Assembly: GCA_003255065.1 (NCBI GenBank)
Contig: QAOA01004005.1
Coordinates: 569,080-633,079 of the forward strand
Reading direction: 5' to 3'
DNA: 64,000 nucleotides
DNA from: Cercis canadensis
Taxonomy: Eukaryota; Streptophyta; Magnoliopsida; Fabales; Fabaceae
This document shows, in pieces, positions 21,053-32,767 of this stretch. A program made the position numbers and the translations under genes. The notes below the pieces were generated by a model that saw only the letters and a program-made list of their open reading frames with translations, did no database searches and had not been told where the DNA came from. Every line of letters starts with the position of its first letter. The first letter of the stretch is position 1.

Positions 21053-24000
21053 AAAGTAGGTCACTATATTTTGCTCAGGACCCTATTTCGATGTTTCCCT
21101 GTTGATGAACACACTTTTTATACAGTAGTTAACCCTCATATTTAGTCTTTTGAACCTCTTTTGAGCTTAATTGAGTAGGCTTGTGCCTGATTTCATGACT
21201 TTGGATCCATTTGTGCCTAATTGCATTTTTCAGCAATACTGAGCATTTTATGCTGTCTCTGTGTTTCATGCACATCTTTAGTTCTGGATGTCTAAAAATT
21301 TCGAGTCATACCTTGTAGGAAAGCTGAGAGAATTATCTACAACTTTCATTCAGGGCTCCAAAGCCAATTCGGATATCCAGAAGGTTATATGCAGCCTGGA
21401 AACCAGAGAAGACATGCTGTCGCAGGATCCTGACTTACATGCAGTGTTTGGGCCATATCTTGAGCTGTAAATGTCATATGGACTTGAAACTGGTCCCATT
21501 GGAAAGATAACAGACAGAGCTTCAATTGTTATGAAGACTAGTGCACCAGATTTTATATTGTAGATGGTCTTATTAGCTGTTGAAGTTGGCTGATGGTTCC
21601 AGAAACCTGTTGGCACTTAAATGGGCCTAACTTCCTCATGACAAGTCCAAATGAGTCAAAACCAAAGCCCAATTAAAGCTAAGGCCCATGGGAATAAGTG
21701 TGCCCTAAGAAAAATTTGGGTGTGCATGTAATTTTGGAGGTCTATATGTTTAGAAGGAGGCAGCCGAATTTCAAATTAGACACTTAGGATATTTTAGACA
21801 GGTTTTGAAGTTTCCTTAGTCTTTAAGTTTTCTCTCTAGATATTTTGTAAGAACTTGGCTTCTCTTGTTCATGGAGGGCTAAATCATCAAATCAATTCAG
21901 GTTTTGGCTGTTCTGATTATTGATTCTGAGATTATGTGTTGTTATTATTCATTTAGTTGTTAATCAAGTTCTTTCAATCCTCTGAAATATTCTGTTTGAA
22001 TTGCTTAAATTTGGATTTCGATTATTCATGTGTTGATTGCTTAATTGCATGTGATAAAAGAGGATTGTATGGTTAATTAATGTTTCTAAGCTTTTGGATG
22101 GATTAATTACCTTGGCTGGATCATGGACTTAGGTAAAATTGGACTTGAATGTTTGCTTAATTCATTTAGTCTTAGTTAATCCAAATTTTGGTTGCTTAAC
22201 CAGTGGACATCCATAGAGGACTGAGAGGCTTCTTGATGTTTTCTAAGGCCAAGAACAAGGTTAATAATTGAATGGATCATTAGAAATCAAGGATGGATTA
22301 AAATCAGAATCAGTTAAGACTTGGATTGGTTGTTTTCCTTAAAGTTTACCACTTACAATTAATTTCCGTTAATCACTAAAACAAACAAAACCCCATGTTG
22401 ATATGTTCTTAAATATGATTCACTACTCAGAATAATCCTTTGGTTCGACTTAGGGCTGCCTTATGCTATAAGTAGCTTAGGTAATCGACCTTAAACTTTT
22501 ACTAATTTGAGGAGCCTCGGCAGCTCATCACCTGTATCTAACTCGGATATTTTTCTTGTACTTGACTGTATCTACGACGGTACTATATGCTATTAGGTCA
22601 CTATGTCTAGCCTATGAACCTTTTTTGGTGCATCGCTGTATCTGATTTGGGATATATTTCTGGTGGGTCACTGTATCTGGTATGGGACTATTTCCTGGTG
22701 GGTCTCTATATCTGTCCCGGGACCTTGTTTCAGTGCATCCCTGTATTTGACTAGAACATCTTGGTAGGTCATTATATATGGCATCGAAACCTGTTTTGGT
22801 GCGTCCATGTGTCTAACTCAAGATATCTTTTTGGCGAGTCATTGTAACTGGCATGAGACTGTTTCCTGGTGGGTCATTATAACTGGCCCGGGACCCTACT
22901 TCGGTGCATCCCTGTATCTGACTCTGATATTTTTCTTGTGGTGCACTGTATCTGGATGGGACTGTCTCCTAATAGGTCTCTATATCTATTCCGAGACCCT
23001 GTTTTGGTGTGCCCCAGTATGTGACCCAGGATAATCTTTGGCAGGTGACTGTATCTGGCATGGGACTGTTTCTTGGTAGGTCACTATATATGGCCTTGGA
23101 ACCTGTTTTGGTCAATTCCTGTATTTGGCTCGAGATATCTTTCTAGCTAGTCACTGTATCTAGCGTGGGACTGTTTCTTAATGGGTTATTATTTCTGGCC
23201 CGGGACCCTATTTTAATGTGTCGCTGTATCTGACCAGGGATATCTTTCTGGCGGGTCATTGTATCTGGCACAGGATTGTTACCTAGAAGTTCACTATATT
23301 TTGCCTGGGACCTTGTTTCAGTGTTTCCCTGTATCTGACTCAGATATTTTTCTTGTAGTTTATTGTATCTGCATGAGACTATGTGCTGGTAGGTCACTAT
23401 ATCTAGCCCATGAACACTTTTTGGTGCGTCGCAATATCTTATCCGAGATATCTTTCTGGTGGGTCATTGAATCTAGTGTGAGACTTTTTCCTTGTGGGTA
23501 ACTATTATTGGCCCATGACCTTGTTTCAATGCGTCCCTATATTTAACTCAAATATTTTTATTGTAGTTAACTGTATCTACGATGGGACTATATCCTGGTA
23601 GATCACTATATTTGACTCGGGAACCGTTTCCAACTTATCGCTGTATATATGGCACGAGACTATTTCCTTGTGGGTCACTATATCTAGTTTAGGAACCTGT
23701 TTCGGCACATCCCTATATATGACCTGGCATATCTTTTTGGCAAGGGACACTCTATCTGGCCCGGGAAACTATTTCGGTGTGTCCTTGTATCTGTCCAGAA
23801 ATATCTTTCTTGTTTCTCACTGTATCTGACACAAGATTGTTACCTGGTACGTCACTATATACGGCCTGGGAACCAGGTTCAATTTGTCCTTGTATCTAAC
23901 ACGAGATTTCTTTCTAGCAAGTCACTATATCTGGCAGGAGACTGTTTCCTGGTGGCTCACTATAACTAGCCTGGGACCCTGTTTCAATGCGTCCTTGTAT

Positions 24001-26780
24001 CTGACTCTGATCTTTTTCTTGTAGTCCATTGTATCTGGGACGGGATTGTTTTCAGGTGTGTCATTGTATCTGTCCCGGGACCTTGTTTCGGTGCATCCTT
24101 GTATCAAACCCAAGATATCTTTCTGGCAGGCCTTTGTATCAGACACAGGATATTTTTGTGTCGGTGCACTATATCTGGGACGAGACTGTTTCCTGGTGGG
24201 TCACTATATCTGGCCTGGGACCCTGTTTCAATGTATCTCTGTATCTAACCCGAGATATCTTTCTAGCGGGACACTGTATCTAGCACATGATTGTTACCTA
24301 GTAGGTCACTATATTTTGCCCGGGACCTTACTTCACTGCATCCCTGTATCCGACTCAGATATTTTTCTTGTAGTTAGTTGTATCTACGACGGGACTATAT
24401 GATGGTAGCTCACTATATCTAGCCTATGAACCTTTTTCGGTGCGTCGCTATATCTTATTCGGGAAATCTTTCTGGCGAGTCACTGTATCTAGCATGAGAC
24501 TGTTTCCTGGTGGGTCATTATTACTCTTTTGGTGCATCCCTATGTCTAACCCGAGATATCTTTTTGGCTTGTCACTGTATCTGACAGAAGATTGTTACCT
24601 GGTACGTCATTATATATGGGTCGAGAACCAGTTTCAATGCGTCCCTATATCTAACACGAGAATTCTTTCTGACAGGTTGTTGTATCTGGCATGGGACTAT
24701 TTCCTAGTGGATCACTATAACTGGCTCAGGACCTTGTTTCGCTACGTCACTCTATCTGACTTTGACATTTTCTTGTGGTGCATTGTATCTGGGATGGAAC
24801 TGTTTCCTGGTGTGTCACTATATCTGTGTCGGGACCCTATTTTGGTGCATCCCTGTAATGGACCCGAGATATCTTTCTGTCATGTCTTTGTATCTAGCAC
24901 AAGATTTTTACCTAGTAGGTCACTATATATGGCTTGGGAACCTATTTCAGTGCCTCCCTGTATCTGACCCGAGATATCTTTCTACTGAGTCACTGTATCT
25001 GGCATGGGACTATTTCCTGCTGGGTCACTATATCTGGCCCGGGACCTTGTTTTAGTGCGTCCCTGTATCTGACTCGAATATTTTTCTTGTAGTTCACTAT
25101 ATCTACAACGGGACTATATCTTGGTAGATCACTATATTTTTCCTAGGAAGCTTTTTCGGTTTGTCGCTGTATATTTGGCACGACACTATTTCTTTTTGGG
25201 TCACTATATCTCGTCTGGGAACCTGTTTCGGCCCACCCTTGTATTTGACCCAGGATATCTTTTTAACGGGTCACTATATCTGGCAATGGACTGTTTCCTA
25301 GAAGGACACTCTATCTGGCCCAGGAAACTGTTTTAGTGCGTCCTTGTATCTAACCCGGGATATCTTTCTAGCTTGTCACTATATCTGACACAAGATTGTT
25401 ACCTGGTATGTCACTATATATAGCCTGGGAACCAGTTTCAATGTGTCCCTATATCTGACATGAGATTTTTTTTTGGCAGGTTGCTGTATCGAGCATGGGA
25501 CTGTTTCCTGGTAGGTCACTATAAGTGGCCTGGGACACAGTTTCGGTGCATCCATATATATAACTCTGATATTTTTCTTACGGTGCACTGTATATGAGAC
25601 GGGACTGTTTCCTGGTGTGCCACTATTTCTGTCCCGGGACCCTATTTCAATGCATCCCTGTATCGGACCCGGGATGTCTTTCTGGTAGGACTTTGTATCT
25701 AGCACAGGATTTTGACCTGGTAGGTCATTATATATGTCCTGGGAACCTGTTTCGGTGAGTCCTTATATCTGACTCGAGATATCTTTATAGCGAGTCACTG
25801 TATTTGGCATGGGATTGTTTCTTGGTGGGTCGCTATAACTGGCCTAGGACCCTGTTTCAGTGCTTCCCTTTATCTGCCTCTGATATTTTTCTTGCGGTGC
25901 ACTGTATCTGGGATGGGACTGTTTCTTAGTGTGTCACTATATCTGTCCCGGGACCCTGTTTCGGTGCATCCCTCTATCAGACCCGGGATATCTTTCTGGC
26001 AAGCCTTTGTATCTGGCACAGGATTCTTACCTGGTAGGTCACTATATATGGCATGTGAAAGTGTTTCGGTGCGTCCCTGTATTTGACTTGAGATATCTTT
26101 CTGGTGAGTCACTATAACTGGCCCGAGACCCTGTTTTGTTGTGTCCCTGTATTTGAGCCGAGATAACTTTCAGGCGGGTCATTGTATCTAGCACAGGATT
26201 GTTAACTCGTAAGTCACTATATTTATCTTAGAACCCTATTTCGTTAAATCCCTATATTTGACTCTGATATTTTTCTTGCAGTGCACTGTATCTGGAACGA
26301 GACTATTTCCTGTTAGGTCCCTATATCTGTCCCGAGTCCCTGTTTCGGTATGTCCGTTTATGTGACAAGGGATATCTTTCTGGCGGGAGACGACATCTAA
26401 CATGAGACAATTTCCTGGTAGGTCACTATATATGTCCTGGGAACTTGTTTCAGTGAGTCCCTGTATCTGACCGGAGATATCTTTCTAGCGAGTCATGTAT
26501 CTGGCATGGGACTGTTTACAGGCGGGTCACTATATCTGGTCCAGGCCTCTGTTTAAATGCTTCCCTGTATCTGACATGAGATATCTTTCTGGCAGGTCAT
26601 TGTATCTGGCACAGGATTGTTACCTGGTAGGTCACTATATTTATCCCAGGACCTTGTTTCTGTGCGTCCCTGTATTTGACTCTAATATTTTTCTTGTAGT
26701 GTACTGTATCTAGGACGGGACTGTTTCCTAGTAGGTCTCTATATCTGTCCCAATACCCTGTTTCAGTGCGTCCTTTTATC
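21053..26780. repeat. Tandem repeat array, about 105-bp unit of three 35-bp subunits
   Basis: The array is split by a solo LTR at 21103-22530, so it occupies 21053-21102 and 22531-26780. The repeating text is built on GTCACTGTATCTGGC, then a CGGGA-like core, then a TTTC-containing tail, each about 35 bp. Three variants follow each other (TCACTATATCTGGCC with CCTGTTTCGGTG; TCCCTGTATCTGACC with GATATCTTTCT; TCACTGTATCTGGCA with ACTGTTTCCTGG). A marked variant with GATATTTTTCTTG recurs about every 205, 315 or 420 bp, suggesting higher-order units. Because 105 is a multiple of 3, frames stay open for long stretches and create spurious repeated peptides. I do not recognise a named satellite. Confidence 0.9.
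21098..22535 (+). repeat. Solo family 1 LTR in the tandem array, with target duplication
   Basis: The LTR spans 21103-22530 (1428 bp; TGATGAAC to GCTCATCA), flanked by CCTGT at 21098-21102 and 22531-22535. Removing it restores a normal repeat unit (TTTCCCTGTATCTAACTC). It is therefore younger than the array at this point. Confidence 0.95.
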
Positions 26781-27622
26781 ATACTTCTGTAATCAATTCA
26801 AGAGGATCCAGACATGCTAATCCAGAGTTCTTGTGCTTCAATCCGGGTTTGATTTAATATAGTTTGATTATCTTCTTCTTCTCATCTTCATGTGATTGAA
26901 TGGTATTTTAATTGCATGCATGCTTTATATTAATTTAAATCGGTTGATTAGATTCATCACAGTAATCAAACTGCTAATCATATGTTAAAGGTTTTTAATA
27001 TATGGTTAACTTGGACAATTCGATTCTTAAATTAATCTGGACTTTGTGATATAGAGCAGTTGCCTAAATTCTTAGTTCCAAGATTAATTGATTCTTGATT
27101 GGTAATCAGTAGGAATTCTAAGTGTTGCTGTTAGGGGTTCCAGGTAACATTTAACCAAGAATTAAATCAAACCTAAATTATCTTTAGTGAACAATNGACA
27201 ATTCGACTCTTAAATTAATCTGGACTTTGTGATATAGAGCAGTTGCCTAAATTCTTAGTTCCAAGATTAATTGATTCTTGATTGGTAATCAGTAGGAATT
27301 CTAAGTGTTGCTGTTAGGGGTTCCAGGTAACATTTAACCAAGAATTAAATCAGACCTAAATTATCTTTAGTGAACAATGATGGATTAGGATTTGGTTGCT
27401 TGCTTGAGTTGATTGCGTTTTCCCTTATTTGATTAAATCTTGTTATTGCTTTCTGAATTCTTAGTATATTGCATTCAACACAAAACCCCCTATTTCTGTT
27501 TATGCTTGAGTCTTAGTAGATTAGTTGTTCTGGTGAATCCTTGGGAGACGACATTGGTTGCATCCTATACTACAATTTAGTTGCAATTAGTATTGTAATT
27601 TTGTACGGGTCGGCACCTGTCA
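26781..27622 (+). repeat. Family 2 LTR fragment, plus orientation, with internal duplication at an N
   Basis: The fragment starts mid-LTR (AATCAATTCAAGAGGA, as at about 14356) and runs to the terminus GGCACCTGTCA. Tandem repeat flanks both sides. Bases 27014-27195 are repeated at 27197-27378 with two differences, on either side of a single N at 27196. That arrangement looks like two overlapping contig ends not merged, rather than a real duplication. Confidence 0.85.
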
Positions 27623-27783
27623 GATATCTTTCTGGCGTGCTACTGTATCTAGCACAGGATTGTTACCTGGAAGGTCACTATATTTTGCACAAGACCCTGT
27701 TTCGGTGCGTCCCTGTATCTGACACTGATATTTTTCTTGCGGTGCACTGTATCTGCGACAGGACCATTTCCTAGTAGGTCTCT
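27623..27783. repeat. Tandem-array fragment between two inverted family 2 LTRs
   Basis: About 161 bp, one and a half units of the 105-bp repeat, starting GATATCTTTCTGGCG. It lies between a plus-strand LTR end (27622) and a minus-strand LTR start (27784). Confidence 0.85.
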
Positions 27784-29089
27784 TGACGAGTGCCGAACCG
27801 TACAAAATTACAATAATAATTGCAACTAAATTGTAGTATAGGATGCAACCAATGTCGTCTCCCAAGGATTCACCAAAACAACTATTCTAGTAGGACTTAA
27901 GCAAGAATAGAATATGGGGGGTTTTGTGTTGAATGCAGAATAATAAGAATTCAGAAAGCAATAGCAGGATTTAATCAAATAAGAGAAAATGCAATCAACT
28001 CAAGCAGGCAACCAAACCTTAATCTATCCTTGTTCACTAAAGATAACCTAGATCTGATTTAATTCTTGGTTAAGTGTTACCTGGAACCCCTAACAGTAAC
28101 ACTTAGAATTCCTACTGATTTACCAATCAGGATTCAATTAATCATGGAATTAAGACTCTAGGCAACCGCTCTATATCACTAAATCCAGATTAATTTAATA
28201 ACCGAATTAGCCAAGTTAACCATATATTAAAGACCTTTAAAGTATGATTATCAATCTGATTACTGTTATGAATCTAATTAACCGATTTAAATTCATACAA
28301 AACATGCAATCAAAGTACCATTCAATCACATGAAGAGGGGAAGAAGCAGTAATTAAAATTAAATTAAATCAAACCCGGTTGAAGCACAAGAACTCTGGAT
28401 TATTAAGTTTGGCTCCTCTTAAATTGATTACAAACGAACTTAGCCCTCCATGAAAGGCTTAAACACAAAGCAAAAGTCTAAAACTCGAACTCAGAAAATA
28501 GAAGGCAGCAGCTGCTCAAGGTAATTTCGTATCTCTTCTGGTTGGTTATATTTTCCTCAACAACTTGAGAATAAATACTAGCTGGCTGCCTCCTCTAGGT
28601 TTCCCAATTACAAAATATACCTAGTTTCCTAAATTATTAATGGTAAAAACATGATCAAGCCTTAGTGTCATGTGTGCTGGCCTAATAAGCAGATGTTGGC
28701 CCAAATAAACATGCTCTGGTCCAATAGGCAGGGCTAAGGAAAGGAATCAGTCAATGCTGAGCGGATGCAGAAAATCTGGACTCCTTGCACGCAAATTTCA
28801 GTTGTCCAAACGCAAGAATCAGCTTATGGGCTCTTCATATGAAATGTAGAATTTTCTGTCAGCTTTCTAACGAAATTGGAATCATATCAATTGGACATTT
28901 GTAGCCGAAGATATGGTGAAAAGTGTAAACAGTGCTAGAATTCAATAGTTAAGCAATTAAAATCTATAAGCACCAACAAATCCAAATCTACAAAACATGT
29001 CTAAAGGCTATAAAAATCACTAGAAACACACACACACACTAAAAGACTAAGTATAAGGGAAACATATAGTGTAAAATAATGTGTTATCA
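27784..29089 (-). repeat. 3' LTR of C2 (family 2), complete
   Basis: A 1306-bp LTR from TGACGAGTGCC to GTGTTATCA in the given orientation. It is the most complete family 2 LTR in the window and serves as the reference for the fragments at 13710, 14863, 19844 and 26781. To the right lies the purine tract of the element. Confidence 0.92.
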
Positions 29090-29661
29090 AATTCTCCCAC
29101 ACTTAGCTTTTTGCACTCCTTAGCAAAATCACAAGAAACAAACTAACTAGAATAAGAAAACAGCTCTCCAATCAAATCAAGAATGCAAAGATTAAGGTAA
29201 GAAAACAATTCAAACTTAAAGAAACAGCAACACTCATGGAACAACATCTCTTGACAACTAGAGAACAAAAAATATGGCAATTTTATTTAATAGGAATGAG
29301 TAAAAGTAGATAGCCTCTCACAAGATAAATAAATGCTCTTAATTCCCTCAAGTGTGTAAGGTAAGTATTTCTCTCCAATCATCCTATCAAAATCACACTA
29401 CCATAAGCTTGTTCACTTTCTCAGTCTCCACTACCTATGTCACATGCATAACACAAATCAAAATGACTTTTAAAGGGTTATAATGGGGAAAGGTAAAAGG
29501 ATGGCAATAATATCGAAAAATGGCTAAAGCACCCAAGGAATCACAAAGAGCATATGATTATGGAGAAATTCAAGTACTTTATGCATCTTGACTTTTGGCT
29601 TCAACTCATTTTTACTTTTCCCAAAACAACTTTATTCTTTTTCTGCTGCTACATTTTTTTT
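29090..29661 (-). other. C2 3' region with terminal hairpin and polypurine tract
   Basis: Next to the LTR the minus strand reads GCTAAGTGTGGGAGAATT, preceded by TTTTGC and GCAAAA arms (29123-29128 and 29109-29114) that can pair around an 8-nt loop. No gene is seen in the rest. The segment matches 13083-13709 in the opposite orientation and continues at 33004 beyond the inserted transposon. Confidence 0.78.
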
Positions 29662-29870
29662 GAGTAAAACCCTTATTTGGTCCTCAAAAGATAGGTTCGG
29701 TGACAGTTTAGTCCTCCAAAGATTTTTACTGACACTTTAGTCCTTGGAAGATTGTTCCATCGGTCATTTTCGTCCTCCGCTTATGTCCGTTAATTGAACT
29801 TAACAGAAAAGGCCACGTGACACATTAAGTGCTGACGTGGCACCTTAAAAAAAATTTAAAAAATTTCTCT
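29662..29870 (+). repeat. Left terminal inverted repeat of the transposon
   Basis: It begins GAGTAAAACCCTTATTTGG and contains a GTCCTCC-rich stretch, then GTGCTGACGTGGCAC. It pairs with the reverse complement of 32768-32991. Confidence 0.85.
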
Positions 29871-30875
29871 CTCATCTCTCTTCTCTCTTCTCTCTCTCTC
29901 ACACTCTCATCTTTCTCTTCCCCAATCTCTCTCTCTCTGCCAATCTCTTTCTCTCTCTGTCATCTCTCTCTCACGCTCATCTCTCTCTCTCTGCCATCTC
30001 TCTCTTTCACTGAGTTTCTCTAAGAGATGAGTCTCTCTGCCCTAGGAATAGGATCTCCGTCTGTCCAAAGGAGCATTTCTCTTTCTTTACATAGAGGCGA
30101 TTCTTCCTTAATACCTTAAAAACGGTCCGGAGGTGGCTAACGTGGTCATTTAACGAATAGCTAAAGCCCACGATCAAAGTATAGCACTAGTTGTCTAAGT
30201 ACAAGTGGAATAGCTTATTGTGGAGGGTGCAAAACGTGGCAAGGGAAGGGTGTTTTTACTTCTGAGCAAGGTTCAATAGGCCTAGTTTTCAATAGGCTAA
30301 GGCCCTTGGTTCTGGATAATATGCATGGGTGGGACTAAGAGAATCAAGCTCGAACTAGGTTGGGCCATGTCTCCTGCTTATGCTGCCTCTTTCCTTAGAT
30401 CAGGTTAGCGCTTATGCTGCTTGACACAACTATCAGTGGAAAGCATCCTCGCAAGCGAGTTTTTCATTGGGCTTCTTCTTCATTGACAAAGCCAGCAGGG
30501 AATTATGAACCGATCCAATCTCTTGATGAACCTACAAAGCCGTCTTCACCGTCACTGTCCATGCCAACAACAGCCGCTCACTATGTGCTTTTAAAGAGCA
30601 GCAAGATGCACCATCATGTACCCATTTTTACTGTAGCAACTCAGCAAGTGAGACCAAGATTACTGTACCAACTCAGCAACTCAATGAGACCAAGATTACT
30701 GTAGCATGATAATGTCACGTGTTTGCATGAGTATACTGAAAAGAAAGGTGGTAATGAGAAACCATGTTCGTATGCTGTTATGCTTCTTTTTTCTGGTGAG
30801 CTAGTATCTATAGGAGAATGCACCTTATCAGCTCAGCCAGTACTAAAGTTTATGTCAAATGAAAGTAGATTACAT

Positions 30876-31097
30876 ACCTTATCTCATCTCCTGTGCTCCT
30901 GTTCCCTAGATTACTTTTGCTTATAAGTTTTAAAACACTAGAAGGCAAACCCTGTAGGTACTCTTCAGGCAATGGCCTTAATTCAAGTTGTGAAATATAG
31001 GGATCTCCCTCCTTCTTCACTAAGCAAAAGTCTATGTAGTTCTTGGTGGCTCTGAAAACTCCCTCTATTTCCAAGTCCTGTGGTTCTACTACACCTA
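30876..31097 (-). pseudogene. Captured exon fragment of a malectin-like receptor kinase gene
   Basis: The minus strand encodes [33 protein letters not shown], then [16 protein letters not shown]. The pattern of a C-L pair, a G-[DN]-P-[FY]-I-S segment and LELRPL is the hallmark of the plant malectin-like domain of leucine-rich-repeat receptor kinases, by family knowledge. After GDEI the bases run AAG then GTATGT (GT at 30877-30876), a good 5' splice site, so intron sequence was captured too. No other exons are visible. A near-identical copy lies at 32315-32536. Confidence 0.72.
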
Positions 31098-31316
31098 ATT
31101 TGTCATAAAGCAGAAGATGAGGAATACAATGTGTGCTGCAGAACCACCAAGAAGCAGCATGGCTGTTACAATAATGTTTGCATCACATATTTCTATTGTT
31201 TCCAAGTCAAAACACCAAATTAACTTAAGCACAACCCAAATTGAGAGAGAGAGATGGTAGAGAGAGAAAGAGATTGGTGGAGAAAGAGAGAGATGAGAGG
31301 GAGAGTGTGAGAGAGA

Positions 31317-31417
31317 NNNNNNNNNNNNNNNNNNNNNNNNNNNNNNNNNNNNNNNNNNNNNNNNNNNNNNNNNNNNNNNNNNNNNNNNNNNNNNNNNNNN
31401 NNNNNNNNNNNNNNNNN
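31317..31417. other. Assembly gap (101 N)
   Basis: A run of N lies inside the transposon, bordered by GA-rich and CT-rich simple sequence. Reading frames spanning it are meaningless. Confidence 0.99.
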
Positions 31418-32314
31418 ATCTCTCTCTCTCTGCCATCTCTCTCTTTCACTGAGTTTCTCTAAGAGATGAGTCTCTCTGCCCTAGGAATAGGATCTCCGTC
31501 TGTCCAAAGGAGCATTTCTCTTTCTTTACATAGAGGCGATTCTTCCTTAATACCTTAAAAACGGTCCGGAGGTGGCTAACGTGGTCATTTAACGAATAGC
31601 TAAAGCCCACGATCAAAGTATAGCACTAGTTGTCTAAGTACAAGTGGAATAGCTTATTGTGGAGGGTGCAAAACGTGGCAAGGGAAGGGTGTTTTTACTT
31701 CTGAGCAAGGTTCAATAGGCCTAGTTTTCAATAGGCTAAGGCCCTTGGTTCTGGATAATATGCATGGGTGGGACTAAGAGAATCAAGCTCGAACTAGGTT
31801 GGGCCATGTCTCCTGCTTATGCTGCCTCTTTCCTTAGATCAGGTTAGCGCTTATGCTGCTTGACACAACTATCAGTGGAAAGCATCCTCGCAAGCGAGTT
31901 TTTCATTGGGCTTCTTCTTCATTGACAAAGCCAGCAGGGAATTATGAACCGATCCAATCTCTTGATGAACCTACAAAGCCGTCTTCACCGTCACTGTCCA
32001 TGCCAACAACAGCCGCTCACTATGTGCTTTTAAAGAGCAGCAAGATGCACCATCATGTACCCATTTTTACTGTAGCAACTCAGCAAGTGAGACCAAGATT
32101 ACTGTACCAACTCAGCAACTCAATGAGACCAAGATTACTGTAGCATGATAATGTCACGTGTTTGCATGAGTATACTGAAAAGAAAGGTGGTAATGAGAAA
32201 CCATGTTCGTATGCTGTTATGCTTCTTTTTTCTGGTGAGCTAGTATCTATAGGAGAATGCACCTTATCAGCTCAGCCAGTACTAAAGTTTATGTCAAATG
32301 AAAGTAGATTACAT

Positions 32315-32536
32315 ACCTTATCTCATCTCCTGTGCTCCTGTTCCCTAGATTACTTTTGCTTATAAGTTTTAAAACACTAGAAGGCAAACCCTGTAGGTAC
32401 TCTTCAGGCAATGGCCTTAATTCAAGTTGTGAAATATAGGGATCTCCCTCCTTCTTCACTAAGCAAAAGTCTATGTAGTTCTTGGTGGCTCTGAAAACTC
32501 CCTCTATTTCCAAGTCTTGTGGTTCTACTACACCTA
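32315..32536 (-). pseudogene. Second copy of the captured malectin-like exon
   Basis: Same text as 30876-31097, displaced by 1439 bp, with a single base difference seen (near 32517). It is part of the block repeated on the two sides of the assembly gap, so it may be the same genomic sequence assembled twice. Confidence 0.7.
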
Positions 32537-32767
32537 ATTTGTCATAAAGCAGAAGATGAGGAATACAATGTGTGCTGCAGAACCACCAAGAAGCAGCATG
32601 GCTGTTACAATAATGTTTGCATCACATATTTCTATTGTTTCCAAGTCAAAACACCAAATTAACTTAAGCACAACCCAAATTGAGAGAGAGAGATGGTAGA
32701 GAGAGAAAGAGATTGGTGGAGAAAGAGAGAGATGAGAGGGAGAGTGTGAGAGAGAGATGAGAGAGAA

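Larger units (their letters stand above)
29990..32755. repeat. 1439-bp-offset direct duplication flanking an assembly gap
   Basis: About 29984-31316 is repeated at about 31423-32755 almost base for base. Between them is a run of 101 N (31317-31417). The left copy breaks at GAGAGAGA and the right copy starts in CTCTCTCTC, both low-complexity. This fits an unresolved overlap between contigs more than a genuine duplication. Confidence 0.85.

Noticed and set aside
22531..26780. Regularly spaced repeats resembling a CRISPR array or a coding repeat protein
   Set aside because: The repeats are contiguous and diverged with no unique spacers, and the context is plant retroelements. The open frames follow from a 105-bp unit divisible by three.
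30000..30400. Organelle-derived insertion in the transposon
   Set aside because: Some phrases looked mitochondrial-like, but I could not match them to any gene from the sequence alone.
30414..30704. 96-codon frame (repeated at 31853-32143) inside the transposon
   Set aside because: It starts in the middle of non-coding captured DNA, resembles no family I know, and its end is made of short repeated text (TACTGTA, GACCAAGATTACTG). I cannot support it as a gene.
31095..31462. Reading frames spanning 31095-31462 on both strands
   Set aside because: They cross the 101-N gap and low-complexity GA/CT sequence, so they are not genes.
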